Origin: Cheilinus undulatus | Taxonomy: Eukaryota > Chordata > Actinopteri > Labriformes > Labridae | DNA: 64,000 bases | NCBI RefSeq assembly: GCF_018320785.1 | Contig: NC_054885.1 | Span: 7,390,921 to 7,454,920 of the forward strand | Direction: 5' to 3' | Shown here: in pieces, positions 38,201 to 45,849 of the stretch | Numbering within the stretch: the first letter of the stretch is position 1 | Layout: every line of letters starts with the position of its first letter | Notes under the pieces: model-generated | Database searches by the model: none | The model's input: the letters and a program-made list of their open reading frames with translations, nothing else | Told to the model about the DNA's origin: nothing | Translations under genes and position numbers: made by a program

Positions 38201-41200
38201 TCTTAGTCTTAGTCTTTAAATGAAATGCATTTTAGTTTTAGTCACACTTCAGTCATTTCTATCCTTTTTAATTTTAGTTTAGTTTTAGTCCACAAAAAGT
38301 CCTCACATTTGTCTTTACTCTTAGTCCAAGCATTTTTTTCTCTTGCCTAAATCTGGTACCAAATCATGGTAGTGTGTTCTATGCACTTTGCCAAACCTGG
38401 GGTCCCTGCTTTCCACAGCTGAGAGGAAGAATAGCTACAGCTGCTTTGTTTTTTTGACAGATTTACCCATAGTGGAGATATGTCACAGATTTTGAATGTT
38501 CGACGAAAACTACATTACATTTTGGTCTTGTTTTACTCATCTTGACGAAAACTAAACTTAATTTTTTTCAGTTTAGTCGTTACAGATCTCTTTTTGTTAG
38601 TTTTAGTCTAGTTTTTGTCATGAAAAAAGGCTGTTGACGAAAATTTTTAGTCATAGTTTTAGTTGAAGAAATAAACACTGGTATGCAGGAGTTTACTTGC
38701 AAGAATGACCCATTATAGGGCGACTAGGACTTCCGTTTTTGTTTCTCTGTTATCAAACAAGATACCTGGGGGTGCACCGATTGCAATTTTCTGGCTGATC
38801 ACTGACCTTTAAAAAGCCTGACCTGCCGATTCAGATTTTGGCCAATACCTTTTTTTTTTTTTTTTTTTTATAACTGACAGCATACACCTTGAATGTTCCA
38901 ATCTAATTTTATTGAAAAACATTGAACAATACCCGTGAAACAATACAAACTTGTTGTTTTAACTGCACATGAAGTAGGTCTCTCAAATATGAATGAAAAA
39001 TTTGAGCATTGCTGCCCAAACTACTAAATTAGAAAGTGAGAAAGTGACAGGACCAATCAACGATGAGGGGCAGTACTTTCAGGCGCGGCAGAGTCATGAC
39101 GTAAGCAGGCAGCAACAAGAGACTCGTGCAATTATGGTGGAAGAGCTTAGCGTGGATGCTGCTAAAGCATAAGTTTTATCAGAACTTGACGACATTTCTT
39201 TGTTGAAAGAAGAACAAAGAATAGCAGTGAGTTGTTTTCTTTTCAAAAACGACAAAATGTCGTGTACCGACATGTCTACAGTCGCCATGGTTTGCGTTAT
39301 TCCTCGGTAGCTGCACACGCACAGTCATGCACGGACACGCATGGTCGTGAGATGTGAAAGATGTGACAGACAGAACTTTAATCCAATCACACTCCGATTT
39401 TTTTTTTCAAATCATCTGCCCTTTCCCAAATGCTTAGAATTGAAGGTTTTCCAGATGGATGTGTGAAACAAATCCATCTGGCATGTCAGGTTAAATTAGA
39501 ATCATATTGAAGTTTAAATTATGATATCAAGACAAACCTTACAACAAAGTCACATAAGAGAAATACTTAGTAAAAACTTTAACAGATAAATCTACCCACT
39601 GTTGCTGTGTCTTTTCTCTGAGTCAAATGCTTCCTTAAGCTCCTCTTCTCCTCGAAGCATCTCTCTGTTTGTTTTCAAGTTAAAGTTGTGAGAGGGTGCC
39701 TCCAAGGCATTAATGTACCTGTTCAAAACAAGAGATTAAACATGAACATGGTTTAGTCCTAATAAGAACATAGTGCACAAATTAGACCCAGTTAAAATAA
39801 TACTAATATTAGAAGAGAGTGTAGAATGAAACTCCACTATGTCTGTCTGTTTAATGCTAAGAAGAATAGGAATAATGACATAGAAGCAACAACAACAAGA
39901 CACTTAAAATACATCATCAGACGTTACCAGAAGCAGTCCTCGGGTTCATTTTTGCCGTTTTTGTAGACATAGACTTGCTCCCACTCATCTTTAAATGCTA
40001 ACTCTTCCTTTAAAAAGTTGATCATTAAGTCAACAATCTTGCGTGCAGGGGGCAGGATTCGGGTCAGTTTAGATTTAAAGTCGCAGGAAAGTCCAAAGCT
40101 CCCAGCAGAGATTATGGGAATACTCAGACGGAGGCCAACTTTTTCACTGAGGGTCAGAACACACCGTAAACAATCAGTAATCAAACAGATGTCTTACTGT
40201 TTTTAAATAACAGAATCATAGTTATACTCACTCGACTAACTGGTAGGTGGCGTAAGTACAGGAAGGGCCCAGCATGACACATCCAATTTCACCTTTAGTC
40301 TGCACATGGTCACAGGACAGCAGTTATCATTGCATACTTAAGAATTTTAACCAAACACCCAAGGTTACAAAAAATACACTATATGGACAAAAGTATTTGA
40401 CCACACCTGATAATTATTGAATTCTGCTGTTTCAATTAGACCTGTTACCACAGGTGTATAAAATCAAGCACCTAGCCATGCCGTCTCCATTTGCAAACAT
40501 TCGTGATACAAAATGGGTCGTTCTGAAGATTCCGGTGACCTCAAGCATGATACTGTGTTAGCAGTGTTGTAAAAATAAACCGATATACCAATATTAACCA
40601 ATCTAAACTTTATAGGTCTGAGTGCATCGGTCCATGGAGCCCTGAATCGCTAAAAATGTAGCATGAGTCGGTCTTTGGACTGGTTTTAATGTTCAAGATT
40701 GGTTCACTGAGGCTCTGCCGCATGTAATCATTGCCCTTTCCTCCATGCTTTGTCTCAGCATCTCTAATGTTGCACAACCCGCAGTGACCTTTAACCTTTA
40801 ACAAGAGTTACAGAAGCTGAAGGTGCTCGCTAGGTAGCTGGATGTGTTTCACAGATCATCGCTGAAACATCTGACAGTTACAGTTCTTCACCTCAGAAAT
40901 CAAGTCATGTGGACTTAATATGAAGAAAGGATAACTTTAGAAATGTCTGGTTGTCTGTTCGCTTTGGAGAAAAGCAATTCAGTACAACAGCAGCACATAA
41001 ATCTCCAAGTGATCTCCAGGGAATTCATTCAAAAACAGAAACAAAGAACTGTCAGATACAGAGAGAGTGGAGATAACAATATTTTAGCAACATGTAGTCT
41101 AAATATTCACATTAAAAGTGCCCGTAAATAAATTTTAATTCTTTGTATCTAATTACTGTTAAAAGAAATGAGAAAGGACAGACGTCAGAGGCAAAACTAC

Positions 41201-44200
41201 ATGAGAAGTGCCTAGAGATATTGTAGAAATGTCTAGTCTTTAAGCACACCTACATAAAGCGACTTGAGGATGGTCACTCCCTCACAGCTGCTGCTCCCAC
41301 AGCCCTGCCGGTTGTACAGGTTGGTGCTGAAGCCGTTGTAGTTAGCAGTCAAAGTGAAATTTAAACCTGGATTTATGGAAAGAAGATAAGAGGTATTAAT
41401 GCTACACCAATGATTCTCTGTGACCTACAAAGATAAGATTATGTAGAGTTTGATGTCTGTACGGAGGAAATAAAATGATTAGAAGAAAAAAACAATCCTT
41501 ACATTACATAAATTTAATTACATAAATGACTAGTAGCTGGAATAATGTGCTGTTAGTCTAATCATGGGATTTAACTGGTGTATCAAACACTCAATATTTT
41601 AATCACGGTTTATTGCTGAATTTCAATAACTATTCATAGTTGTTTGAATGATTAACATTGGATTATTATGCATTTCAAACAAAAAAAATTAAGCCTATAT
41701 TTGAAACGTGGAGAACTTCTTTCCAATCCAATAATTTCAGAATCAAATCAAGTCAGAGAGATTCATCCAATGACACTGTATTATTTAAATGAGTGCTGTA
41801 CTACAGTGTGGTCTGAGACCATGACTTAATGCTAAAAGACAGCTTCAAAGTGCTTATTCCATGAAGTACAGTTTAACACTGTTATACACTGATAAATATG
41901 CAGGAGTGCATGTACAATATGCCTTACAGCTGAAAGGGATTTGGGTTAAGTTGCTCTCTGTGTTAGTAACCCAGTTGATGTCAACAATAAGGCTACAGAT
42001 TTTTTCTCAGAGAACTATTTTTTTTGTTATTCTTTCACTTTGTAATTAATGCTGTCTTAAAGGGGACATATTTTACCCTTTTAAGACAAAGTTTAGAACC
42101 TGGGGGCTAACTCCCCTCATGACATCATGAGGGGACAATCTGAGAACGGCTTGTTTCAGCACACATTTTCTGGAGGTGGGGGCGATGGATTTTTCTGATT
42201 CTTGTGGGAATTGTGGACTGGCCAGGGGCACATATTTTAGTCAGAAAAAATTGAAAAGTGATTTTGTATATGTCCCCATTAAGGTAAGGGTACTTCACTT
42301 CCCTTTTTGATTAAAAAAGTAATATTTTGATCAGAAAAAACATAAAAATTTCTGATATGGATAGAAAACGAAATCAAAATAGCTCAAGTTATAGCTGAAA
42401 AGTGGATTGGATATCAGAATGTGGACTCTTTTTTATTTGAGGTGTCTGCAGTGTTGATTTTGATATTTTGAATTAGGTCTTAGTCTTAATAATTAAATTG
42501 AAATGCTGTATATTTTAGTCATATTTGAGTCATATTTAGTCTTTTAAAAATTGTAGTCTTTACTGTTAGACACAACTTTTATTTTCTTTGAACTTATTTT
42601 ATTATCCATATTGTAAAATAGAAATAAATTTTAAACACTCAATGAAGTAACAGTAGTTTAATTGCTTTACAATTTACCACAGAAAATACCTTGCATGTTA
42701 TGCCCCCCCATCTCTGCCTGTGTTTTAACGGATTATGTACACAGTGGGGAAATACGAATTATGTCTGCCAGCATTCTAGCACTAACATTCAAATCTTGTT
42801 TTAGTCCCCTCAACGAAAACTAAACTTAGTTTTCATCTGTTTTCACCAAAGATTGTTTTTTTTTAGATCGTCTTAGTCTAGTCTTCTTCATCAAGAAAAG
42901 TCAGTCTACAAACATTTTTAGATGTAGTCTTAGTTGACTCAATTAACACTGGCTGTCTGAGTTTTAAAGTGAAATATGATATTCAAAAGAGCATTAGTGT
43001 CCTTATTTAACATCATAGTGTGAGTAGGAAGACGCTACAGTGAGTAGAAAACAGCTGCTGTCCCCCTAATTATTATACGCTTCAATGGACAATAAAAGCA
43101 TGCAGTCAATGCCGTTGATAAAAATTTAATGAGACAATTTTGGATCACAGAATTTAAAGACTTGTAGCCCTTGTTTTTGTGAATGGAATGCTGTAACTTT
43201 ATCATCATTTAGGGGTAGACCGATTATCGGCCTGGTTGATGATTGATGCTGATATTTGGCATTTAGTATAATTGGTATCTGCATTTTATTTTATAGATAA
43301 TTGGCCAAAATCAAGTAATTCAAAGGTGTGCTACTTTGGCTCCAATGCAAGGTATGTCTTCCCCTCTGGCTTTGTTCTCACTCTCTACAGTCTGGCCTAA
43401 TGTCCTGCCCACAACACTATCTGACCAGCCAATCAACACTGAGGCATGGGTGGAACTGACACAGGAAGTGTACAGCATCACTCTCCATTTCTTGCTGCTA
43501 CTGTATTGCTCTGTGCTGTTTCTCATGTTGACAGAGCTACTGCTACAAAAGTAGGTTTAGTTTTCATCAAGATGACAAAAACTAGACTAAAATGTAATGT
43601 AGCTTTTGTCTGACATTCAGAATCCATGATTTTTCTCCACTGTGGGTAAATCTGTCAAAAAACAATGCATCTGTATCTCCTCTGCCTCTCAGGTGTAGAA
43701 AGCAGGGACCCTAAGTTTAGCAGAGAGCATGGAACACACTACCATGATTTGGTACCAGATTTAGGCAAGAAAATAAATGCTTGGACCAAAATAAAGACTA
43801 AAGTGTGAGGACTTTTTATGGACTAAAACTAGACTAAAATGTTTTTGAGTTTTTGTTGACTAAAACTAGACTAAAACTAAAAAGGGTAGAAATTACTAAA
43901 ATGTGACTAAAACTAAAATGCATTTCATCTAAAGACTAAGACTAAAATTAAAAATAGCTGCCAAATTTAACACTGGTCATGCCCCAGGGAATGGTTATTT
44001 TTACACTTTTAGCATCTTTTTTAAAAGTCAAATCATTTATCAGCATATTATTTCATTTCACTTTATGTTGATGATTATACGTCTCAATCAAACCATCTGA
44101 TTAAAGCAAGTTTAATGTGATGGATGATTGTCAACATGTTTATGCTTTTTTATACCACGTTATAAAATGATACAATCTCAATCATTTTTATAACTGACAG

Positions 44201-45618
44201 TGCAATAGCTTTAAAAACACTGTAGCTCTATGGTTATGTTTTTAACTTAAAGCTTCCACAGGATAGCCCTGGAGATGCATCCAAATTTGCAAGATGAAAA
44301 ATTCTGAAACTCTGTAGTCCTTTTTGGACTACATTTAATGAAAAAAATGTAGGGATGCACAGTATTATCAACATGACATCAGTATAGGCAGATAATAGCT
44401 TAAAAAGTGCACTACCAGTATCAGCAAATCTAAATTTTGCTGATATTTACCATCATTAATTTGGCTATAAGAACCCACCTATATCAGCTGTAAATATTGG
44501 CTATATGAACAAATAAGTTCCTAGAGTTTAAGGCTGGACCAACAGACCTACATCAGCTGAAGTCTTTTTCTTCATTCATCATCATTTCTTGCACATTAAA
44601 GTCTGTTTTAGGGACTGAAACTTTAAACTTTGAATTGTGTTAAATTAAGGACTGTTTTTTTATACAGGGCTGCACTACATTTGAATATCAGTGTTGATAT
44701 CGCCATCAGCTTTAACTAATTTGTAAATATCAGATATTGGCAAAATTTAATATCGTGCATCCCTAAAAATGTGGTTATTCATATGAAAATAGAGAGAAGA
44801 GTTTGTTACTCTGCGTTTACCATAATACCCAAAATGTGCATGGGACAAAGTTCATGTTCCATGTTTTTTTTTTGTCCACCTAGAGGTTTCCAAATGCCAA
44901 TATGTTTTGCATTTTAAAGACGATACAGTCTCAGTTATTTTCATTATACGCTAACAACATTTTGGACAGCATCCAGTGAGTTACAGTCACATTATTGTGA
45001 AATTTACACATTGTGCAGGAGTTACCGGCAGTTTCTTGTAACTAAAAACAGGAGATTACCCAATATTTGGGTGTATTTGACCTCTGCCTCATTTTATTTA
45101 AAATTATGCTTTTAAATCTTTTCCCCTTAGGAATTGTTTTCTGCTCAACAGCACCCAGGAACAAAAGTTTGACTTACTTGTTCTCTGTTTTAGCGGTTTT
45201 CCAGAAGCTTCTATTATTTGGTTTTATTCTTTGACAAAAACGACATTTCTTTCTTCATTCTGCCTTAAAACTACTTGATATTTCAGCTTGTATGTATTTT
45301 TAAGCTGATTCTTTACTGGCTGCTGCAGAACATGTTTTATAGAGTATACAGTATAAAACAGTATAAAAACCTTTGAGGTCTGCTGGTCTTTGTGTTTTAA
45401 TTCCTACCATGTTTTTCGTTCTCCAGTTTGTCTGCTCTGATGGCTTCCTCCACGGCTTGCTGAACAAACGGTCGACTCCACGCATACGTGCTGTCCTCCA
45501 GCAGCACCACGTTCATTGTGAAGTTCGGCTTCTTCTCCACACAGTCGTCCAGCATATTCTTGGCGACCACCGCCGTCATCAACACTCCCAGGTATGATAG
45601 TCTGACACAGCTGTACAT
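23009..45618 (-). CDS. gucy2c: Guanylyl cyclase C receptor, complete
   Basis: Twenty-seven exons on the minus strand (45408-45618 down to 23009-23213) join with matching phases into 1,082 codons; the human protein is 1,073 aa. The receptor makes cGMP when bound by guanylin-type peptides and controls ion and fluid secretion in gut epithelium. Order: signal peptide (about 1-19), ligand-binding ectodomain (20-436, with [12 protein letters not shown] and DCFWYINALEA), membrane helix (437-457), kinase-homology domain (about 490-735), dimerisation linker ([17 protein letters not shown], about 765-781) and cyclase (about 803-1000). The pseudokinase has VILKELKH (Lys515) and DFG (631-633), but HGR (611-613) where active kinases have HRD. 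The cyclase keeps metal Asp828 and Asp872, guanine-reading Glu868 and Cys940, and Asn947/Arg951, so it should be active. The start ATG opens a hydrophobic leader. The introns are full of MITEs. Neighbour plbd1 matches human 12p. Confidence 0.97.
23349..24197 (+). mobile_element. hAT-like element H3b in gucy2c intron 26
   Basis: The left end CAGGTGTCAAACTCAAGGCC and the right end GAGTTTGACACCCCTG match H3a at 12384-14316. The flanks TGTTAAAG and TGATAAAA agree at six of eight bases. The interior is AT-rich with TTTTGACTTTTAA-like words but not a clean tandem array. Confidence 0.75.
24264..24340 (-). CDS. gucy2c: gucy2c exon 26
   Basis: Residues 990-1014, [20 protein letters not shown] and PTPPT: the end of the cyclase fold with the TYWL block. 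Confidence 0.95.
24445..24539 (-). CDS. gucy2c: gucy2c exon 25
   Basis: Residues 958-989, with [13 protein letters not shown] and RGETYLK, part of the cyclase domain. The donor is GTTAGA. Confidence 0.95.
24645..24743 (-). CDS. gucy2c: gucy2c exon 24, cyclase signature
   Basis: Residues 925-957 contain [20 protein letters not shown], the class III cyclase signature, with Cys940 (guanine choice), Asn947 and Arg951 (transition state). Confidence 0.97.
24940..25114 (-). CDS. gucy2c: gucy2c exon 23
   Basis: Residues 867-924: [20 protein letters not shown] onward, with Glu868 and metal-binding Asp872, ending WIRIGVHSG. Confidence 0.97.
25452..26410 (+). mobile_element. hAT-like MITE H5 in gucy2c intron 22
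   Basis: The ends GAGTGATACTCACC and GGGTTGAGAATCTCTG are approximate inverted repeats. ATTTAGAT is repeated exactly at 25444-25451 and 26411-26418. The interior is a pyrimidine-rich degenerate repeat of TTTTGCCACTTT- and CCATTTTTGCC-like words, which produces the cysteine/phenylalanine-rich open frames seen at 25767-26293. Confidence 0.83.
26470..26590 (+). promoter_or_regulatory. GC-rich island with donor-like GTAAAT
   Basis: CTCGCGCTCTG and GTCTCGCGCTC lie close together in an AT-rich intron, followed by TTTTCAAGGTAAATA, a good splice donor on the plus strand. It could be the start of a transcript antisense to gucy2c. Function is inference. Confidence 0.25.
27054..27426. mobile_element. 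hAT-like MITE H2b
   Basis: CAGTGGTTCTCAACTGG at the left and GTTGAGAACCACTG at the right are inverted. CTGTAGAC is repeated exactly at 27046-27053 and 27427-27434. Related to H2a. Confidence 0.9.
27440..27800. mobile_element. 3' part of a Tc1-type element
   Basis: GATGCAGTTTTTCACAGATT through CCAGCCTTTTGTTGCCC and TTTTTTTGGGATGTGGTGC is the non-coding 3' portion of a very common fish Tc1-like family. The copy at 55700-56526 shows the same block. The left end is missing. Confidence 0.6.
27801..28260. other. gucy2c intron 22, remainder
   Basis: Nothing recognised before the exon 22 donor. Confidence 0.45.
28261..28453 (-). CDS. gucy2c: gucy2c exon 22, start of cyclase
   Basis: Residues 802-866: [20 protein letters not shown], then [11 protein letters not shown] with metal Asp828, ending [10 protein letters not shown]-type sequence conserved in receptor cyclases. 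Confidence 0.97.
28642..28800 (-). CDS. gucy2c: gucy2c exon 21, dimerisation linker
   Basis: Residues 749-801 contain [20 protein letters not shown] and [18 protein letters not shown], the amphipathic linker that couples the kinase-like domain to the cyclase. Confidence 0.97.
28907..28998 (-). CDS. gucy2c: gucy2c exon 20
   Basis: Residues 719-748, [16 protein letters not shown]: the C-terminal end of the kinase-homology domain. Confidence 0.95.
29097..29185 (-). CDS. gucy2c: gucy2c exon 19
   Basis: Residues 689-718, [20 protein letters not shown] and a short acidic end; kinase-homology C lobe. Confidence 0.95.
29448..29585 (-). CDS. gucy2c: gucy2c exon 18
   Basis: Residues 643-688: [20 protein letters not shown] and [18 protein letters not shown], the APE/DVYS blocks of the kinase-homology domain. 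Confidence 0.96.
29993..30125 (-). CDS. gucy2c: gucy2c exon 17, pseudo-catalytic loop
   Basis: Residues 599-642: [13 protein letters not shown] replaces the HRDLKxxN loop of active kinases, and KITDFGC keeps the DFG. The donor is GTCAGG. Confidence 0.96.
30126..30766. other. gucy2c intron 16, with a dispersed repeat
   Basis: 30500-30690 holds a copy of the unclassified repeat also seen at 17082-17330, 44930-45120 and 47160-47400 (ATTTGTGTAATTTAGACC, then ATTACTCAGTGTTGGGTGT). The rest is plain intron. Confidence 0.4.
30767..30853 (-). CDS. gucy2c: gucy2c exon 16
   Basis: Residues 570-598, [20 protein letters not shown] and ISVMYDIAK. Confidence 0.95.
31188..31740 (+). mobile_element. hAT-like MITE M1a
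   Basis: The ends CGGTGTTAATTTTGTCGAC and CAAAATTAACACTG are inverted. CAGTGTTG is repeated exactly at 31180-31187 and 31741-31748. The interior is rich in GACTAAAACTAGACT-type words. Other copies are at 38167, 42449, 43552 and 52594. Confidence 0.88.
31841..32304. mobile_element. MITE M2a (GGATGCAC ends)
   Basis: The left end AGGAATGCACAGTATTGA and the right end TATACCGTGCATCCCCT are inverted repeats. A better-preserved copy is at 44350-44765. It lies in gucy2c intron 15. Confidence 0.6.
32387..32491 (-). CDS. gucy2c: gucy2c exon 15
   Basis: Residues 535-569, [20 protein letters not shown] onward, ending CQRGSLR; kinase-homology N lobe and hinge. Confidence 0.96.
32492..33180. other. gucy2c intron 14, left part
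   Basis: Loose tandem similarity among three segments around 32700, 32820 and 32950 (each ...GACCTTTTACCTTT... then ATCTTT.CCA...) suggests an old internal duplication. No exon. Confidence 0.4.
33181..33348 (-). repeat. tRNA-derived SINE
   Basis: On the minus strand the head reads CAGATGGTCGAGTGGTTTAA (A-box region) and, about 40 bp on, GGTTCAAATCTGG (B box), as in a tRNA-type pol III promoter, followed by a body and an A/T-rich tail. It is the best-preserved copy of a family also found at 12270, 55338 and 57757. Confidence 0.8.
33474..33545 (-). CDS. gucy2c: gucy2c exon 14, ATP-site lysine
   Basis: Residues 511-534, [20 protein letters not shown] onward. Lys515 matches the lysine shown to bind ATP in mammalian guanylyl cyclase C. 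Confidence 0.96.
33660..33722 (-). CDS. gucy2c: gucy2c exon 13
   Basis: Residues 490-510, [20 protein letters not shown]: the juxtamembrane start of the kinase-homology domain. Confidence 0.94.
33723..34390. other. gucy2c intron 12, right part
   Basis: AT-rich. 34286-34390 resembles part of the M2 family (GGGATGCCCTGATCAGGG) but lacks a second end. Confidence 0.35.
34391..34826 (+). mobile_element. MITE K1
   Basis: The left AGATGGATTGGCCAGATT and the right GTCTGGCTTGTCAGGTTA are inverted relatives of the K2-K4 ends. The interior resembles K4 (50721-51279) but the helicase-like frame is destroyed. Confidence 0.65.
34874..34967 (-). CDS. gucy2c: gucy2c exon 12
   Basis: Residues 458-489, [20 protein letters not shown] onward: the basic stop-transfer and cytoplasmic juxtamembrane part. 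Confidence 0.94.
35222..35303 (-). CDS. gucy2c: gucy2c exon 11, membrane helix
   Basis: Residues 431-457: [20 protein letters not shown] and VIALIFY, one hydrophobic helix followed by an arginine. Confidence 0.94.
35629..35746 (-). CDS. gucy2c: gucy2c exon 10
   Basis: Residues 392-430, [20 protein letters not shown] onward: the membrane-proximal ectodomain with one N-glycosylation sequon (NKT). Confidence 0.94.
35819..35904 (-). CDS. gucy2c: gucy2c exon 9
   Basis: Residues 363-391, [20 protein letters not shown] and IYTSKDSGK; the ectodomain end, with an NFS sequon. Confidence 0.94.
35905..37410. other. gucy2c intron 8
   Basis: It contains MITE K2 (36275-36826). The rest (35905-36274, 36827-37410) is AT-rich intron with a weak piece of the unclassified repeat near 36900-37200 (ATTTGTACAATTTAGACG; TGTATTTGTGCAGTTAGA). 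Confidence 0.45.
36275..36826 (+). mobile_element. MITE K2 with helicase-like fragment
   Basis: The ends TTAACCTTGCATAGCAGATGG and the complement of CCATTTGGCGTGCCCAGGTTAA are inverted, and both carry TTAA at the border. The plus strand at about 36491-36560 reads [20 protein letters not shown], like the start of a RecQ-type helicase core (LK.EQ..A...F). No intact protein. Confidence 0.7.
37411..37555 (-). CDS. gucy2c: gucy2c exon 8
   Basis: Residues 315-362: [20 protein letters not shown], ending [10 protein letters not shown], the second ectodomain lobe (human YLNGILLFGHML / FRNLTFEG). Confidence 0.95.
37630..37741 (-). CDS. gucy2c: gucy2c exon 7
   Basis: Residues 277-314, with [20 protein letters not shown]; sequons NTS, NYT, NST and NQT-type sites make this stretch richly glycosylated. 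Confidence 0.94.
37836..37935 (-). CDS. gucy2c: gucy2c exon 6
   Basis: Residues 244-276, [20 protein letters not shown] and [12 protein letters not shown], matching human VIIMCGG...IVIILVDLF. Confidence 0.95.
38167..38680 (-). mobile_element. hAT-like MITE M1b
   Basis: Reverse orientation of M1a: CAGTGTTAATTTTGGCAG at the left, ATAAACACTG at the right. The flanks GTATGAAG and GTATGCAG differ at one base. Confidence 0.83.
38765..38880. mobile_element. MITE fragment (GGTGCACCGAT end)
   Basis: GGGGGTGCACCGATTGCAAT resembles one end of a common fish MITE. The other end is not visible and a poly-T run (38852-38869) follows. Confidence 0.4.
39019..39494 (+). mobile_element. MITE K3 with helicase-like fragment
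   Basis: The right end ATCCATCTGGCATGTCAGGTTAA matches K2; the left end is lost. The plus strand near 39185-39230 reads [19 protein letters not shown], the same helicase-like fragment as K2. Confidence 0.65.
39600..39718 (-). CDS. gucy2c: gucy2c exon 5
   Basis: Residues 204-243, [20 protein letters not shown] onward, ending SEKRHSN (human WYLNALEAS...NRKSN). Confidence 0.95.
39928..40146 (-). CDS. gucy2c: gucy2c exon 4, ligand-binding lobe
   Basis: Residues 131-203: [20 protein letters not shown], then [15 protein letters not shown] and QVYVYKNG, ending EDCFW. This is the most conserved ectodomain exon. Confidence 0.97.
40232..40299 (-). CDS. gucy2c: gucy2c exon 3
   Basis: Residues 109-130, [20 protein letters not shown] and LV: the conserved GC..LGPSCTY block. 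Confidence 0.96.
40374..40575 (+). mobile_element. 5' end of a Tc1-type element
   Basis: TACACTATATGGACAAAAGT is the terminal repeat. After an A/T spacer, ATGGGTCGTTCTGAAGATTC opens [15 protein letters not shown], close to the N-terminus of a fish Tc1-like transposase. The rest is missing. Same family as 1899-2945. Confidence 0.75.
40576..41253. other. gucy2c intron 2, right of the Tc1 fragment
   Basis: Plain intron. No protein-like signature in the open frames at 40610-40804 or 40943-41131. Confidence 0.4.
41254..41366 (-). CDS. gucy2c: gucy2c exon 2
   Basis: Residues 71-108, [20 protein letters not shown] and then [17 protein letters not shown]. The CGSSSCEG block parallels human CRSSTCEG. 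Confidence 0.95.
42059..42286. mobile_element. Small MITE (GGGGACATAT ends)
   Basis: TTAAAGGGGACATATTTTAC at the left and ATATGTCCCCATTAAGG at the right are inverted. Non-coding. Confidence 0.65.
42449..42951 (-). mobile_element. hAT-like MITE M1c
   Basis: CAGTGTTGATTTTGATA at the left and CAATTAACACTG at the right. The flanks GGTGTCTG and GCTGTCTG differ at one base. Confidence 0.8.
43552..43975 (+). mobile_element. MITE M1d, left end missing
   Basis: From GTAGGTTTAGTTTTCATC onward this matches M1a and ends CAAATTTAACACTG. The left terminal repeat is replaced by unrelated sequence. Confidence 0.75.
44350..44765. mobile_element. MITE M2b
   Basis: GTAGGGATGCACAGTATT at the left and AATATCGTGCATCCCTA at the right are inverted repeats. 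Confidence 0.75.
45408..45618 (-). CDS. gucy2c: gucy2c exon 1, signal peptide
   Basis: ATG at 45618-45616 with A at -3. [19 protein letters not shown] is a plausible signal peptide, followed by [20 protein letters not shown], the start of the first ectodomain strand. Residues 1-70; ends in phase 1 at the donor GTAGGA. Confidence 0.93.
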
Positions 45619-45806
45619 GTTGGTCCTTTAGATAGTCCTCTGTCCCTCAGGTTTGTGAGTTTATTCCACACTTACTACATGTCAAAAACAATAACTGTAT
45701 TAAAAAAAGGCTGAAGACAGGATTTTACGTTAATTCTCAGGAGCAGATCCTCTTCACAGTTGTCACAAAGGTAAACACAGAAGCAGACGGGCCTCTTTAG
45801 AGACCC

Positions 45807-45841
45807 AGGCAAAGGTGAGACCCAGTATCCAGCAAGATAAG
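45807..45841 (-). promoter_or_regulatory. gucy2c: Possible gucy2c promoter sites
   Basis: About 190-225 bp before the start codon, AGGCAAAGGTGAG (45808-45820) resembles an HNF4-type DR1 site and AGATAAG (45835-45841) is a GATA box. HNF4, GATA and CDX2 are reported regulators of mammalian GUCY2C. The transcription start is not located. Confidence 0.3.
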
Positions 45842-45849
45842 AAAAAAAT

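Larger units (their letters stand above)
41367..45407. other. gucy2c intron 1, MITE-rich
   Basis: The largest intron (4 kb). It holds a small MITE at 42059-42286, M1c, M1d, M2b and a copy of the unclassified repeat at 44930-45120. The open frame at 43336-43554 has no recognised content. No exon was needed here: exons 1 and 2 join in phase. Confidence 0.5.

Noticed and set aside
43336-43554. 72-aa open frame in gucy2c intron 1
   Set aside because: Exons 1 and 2 join without it, and the segment sits against MITE M1d; it is likely repeat-derived.
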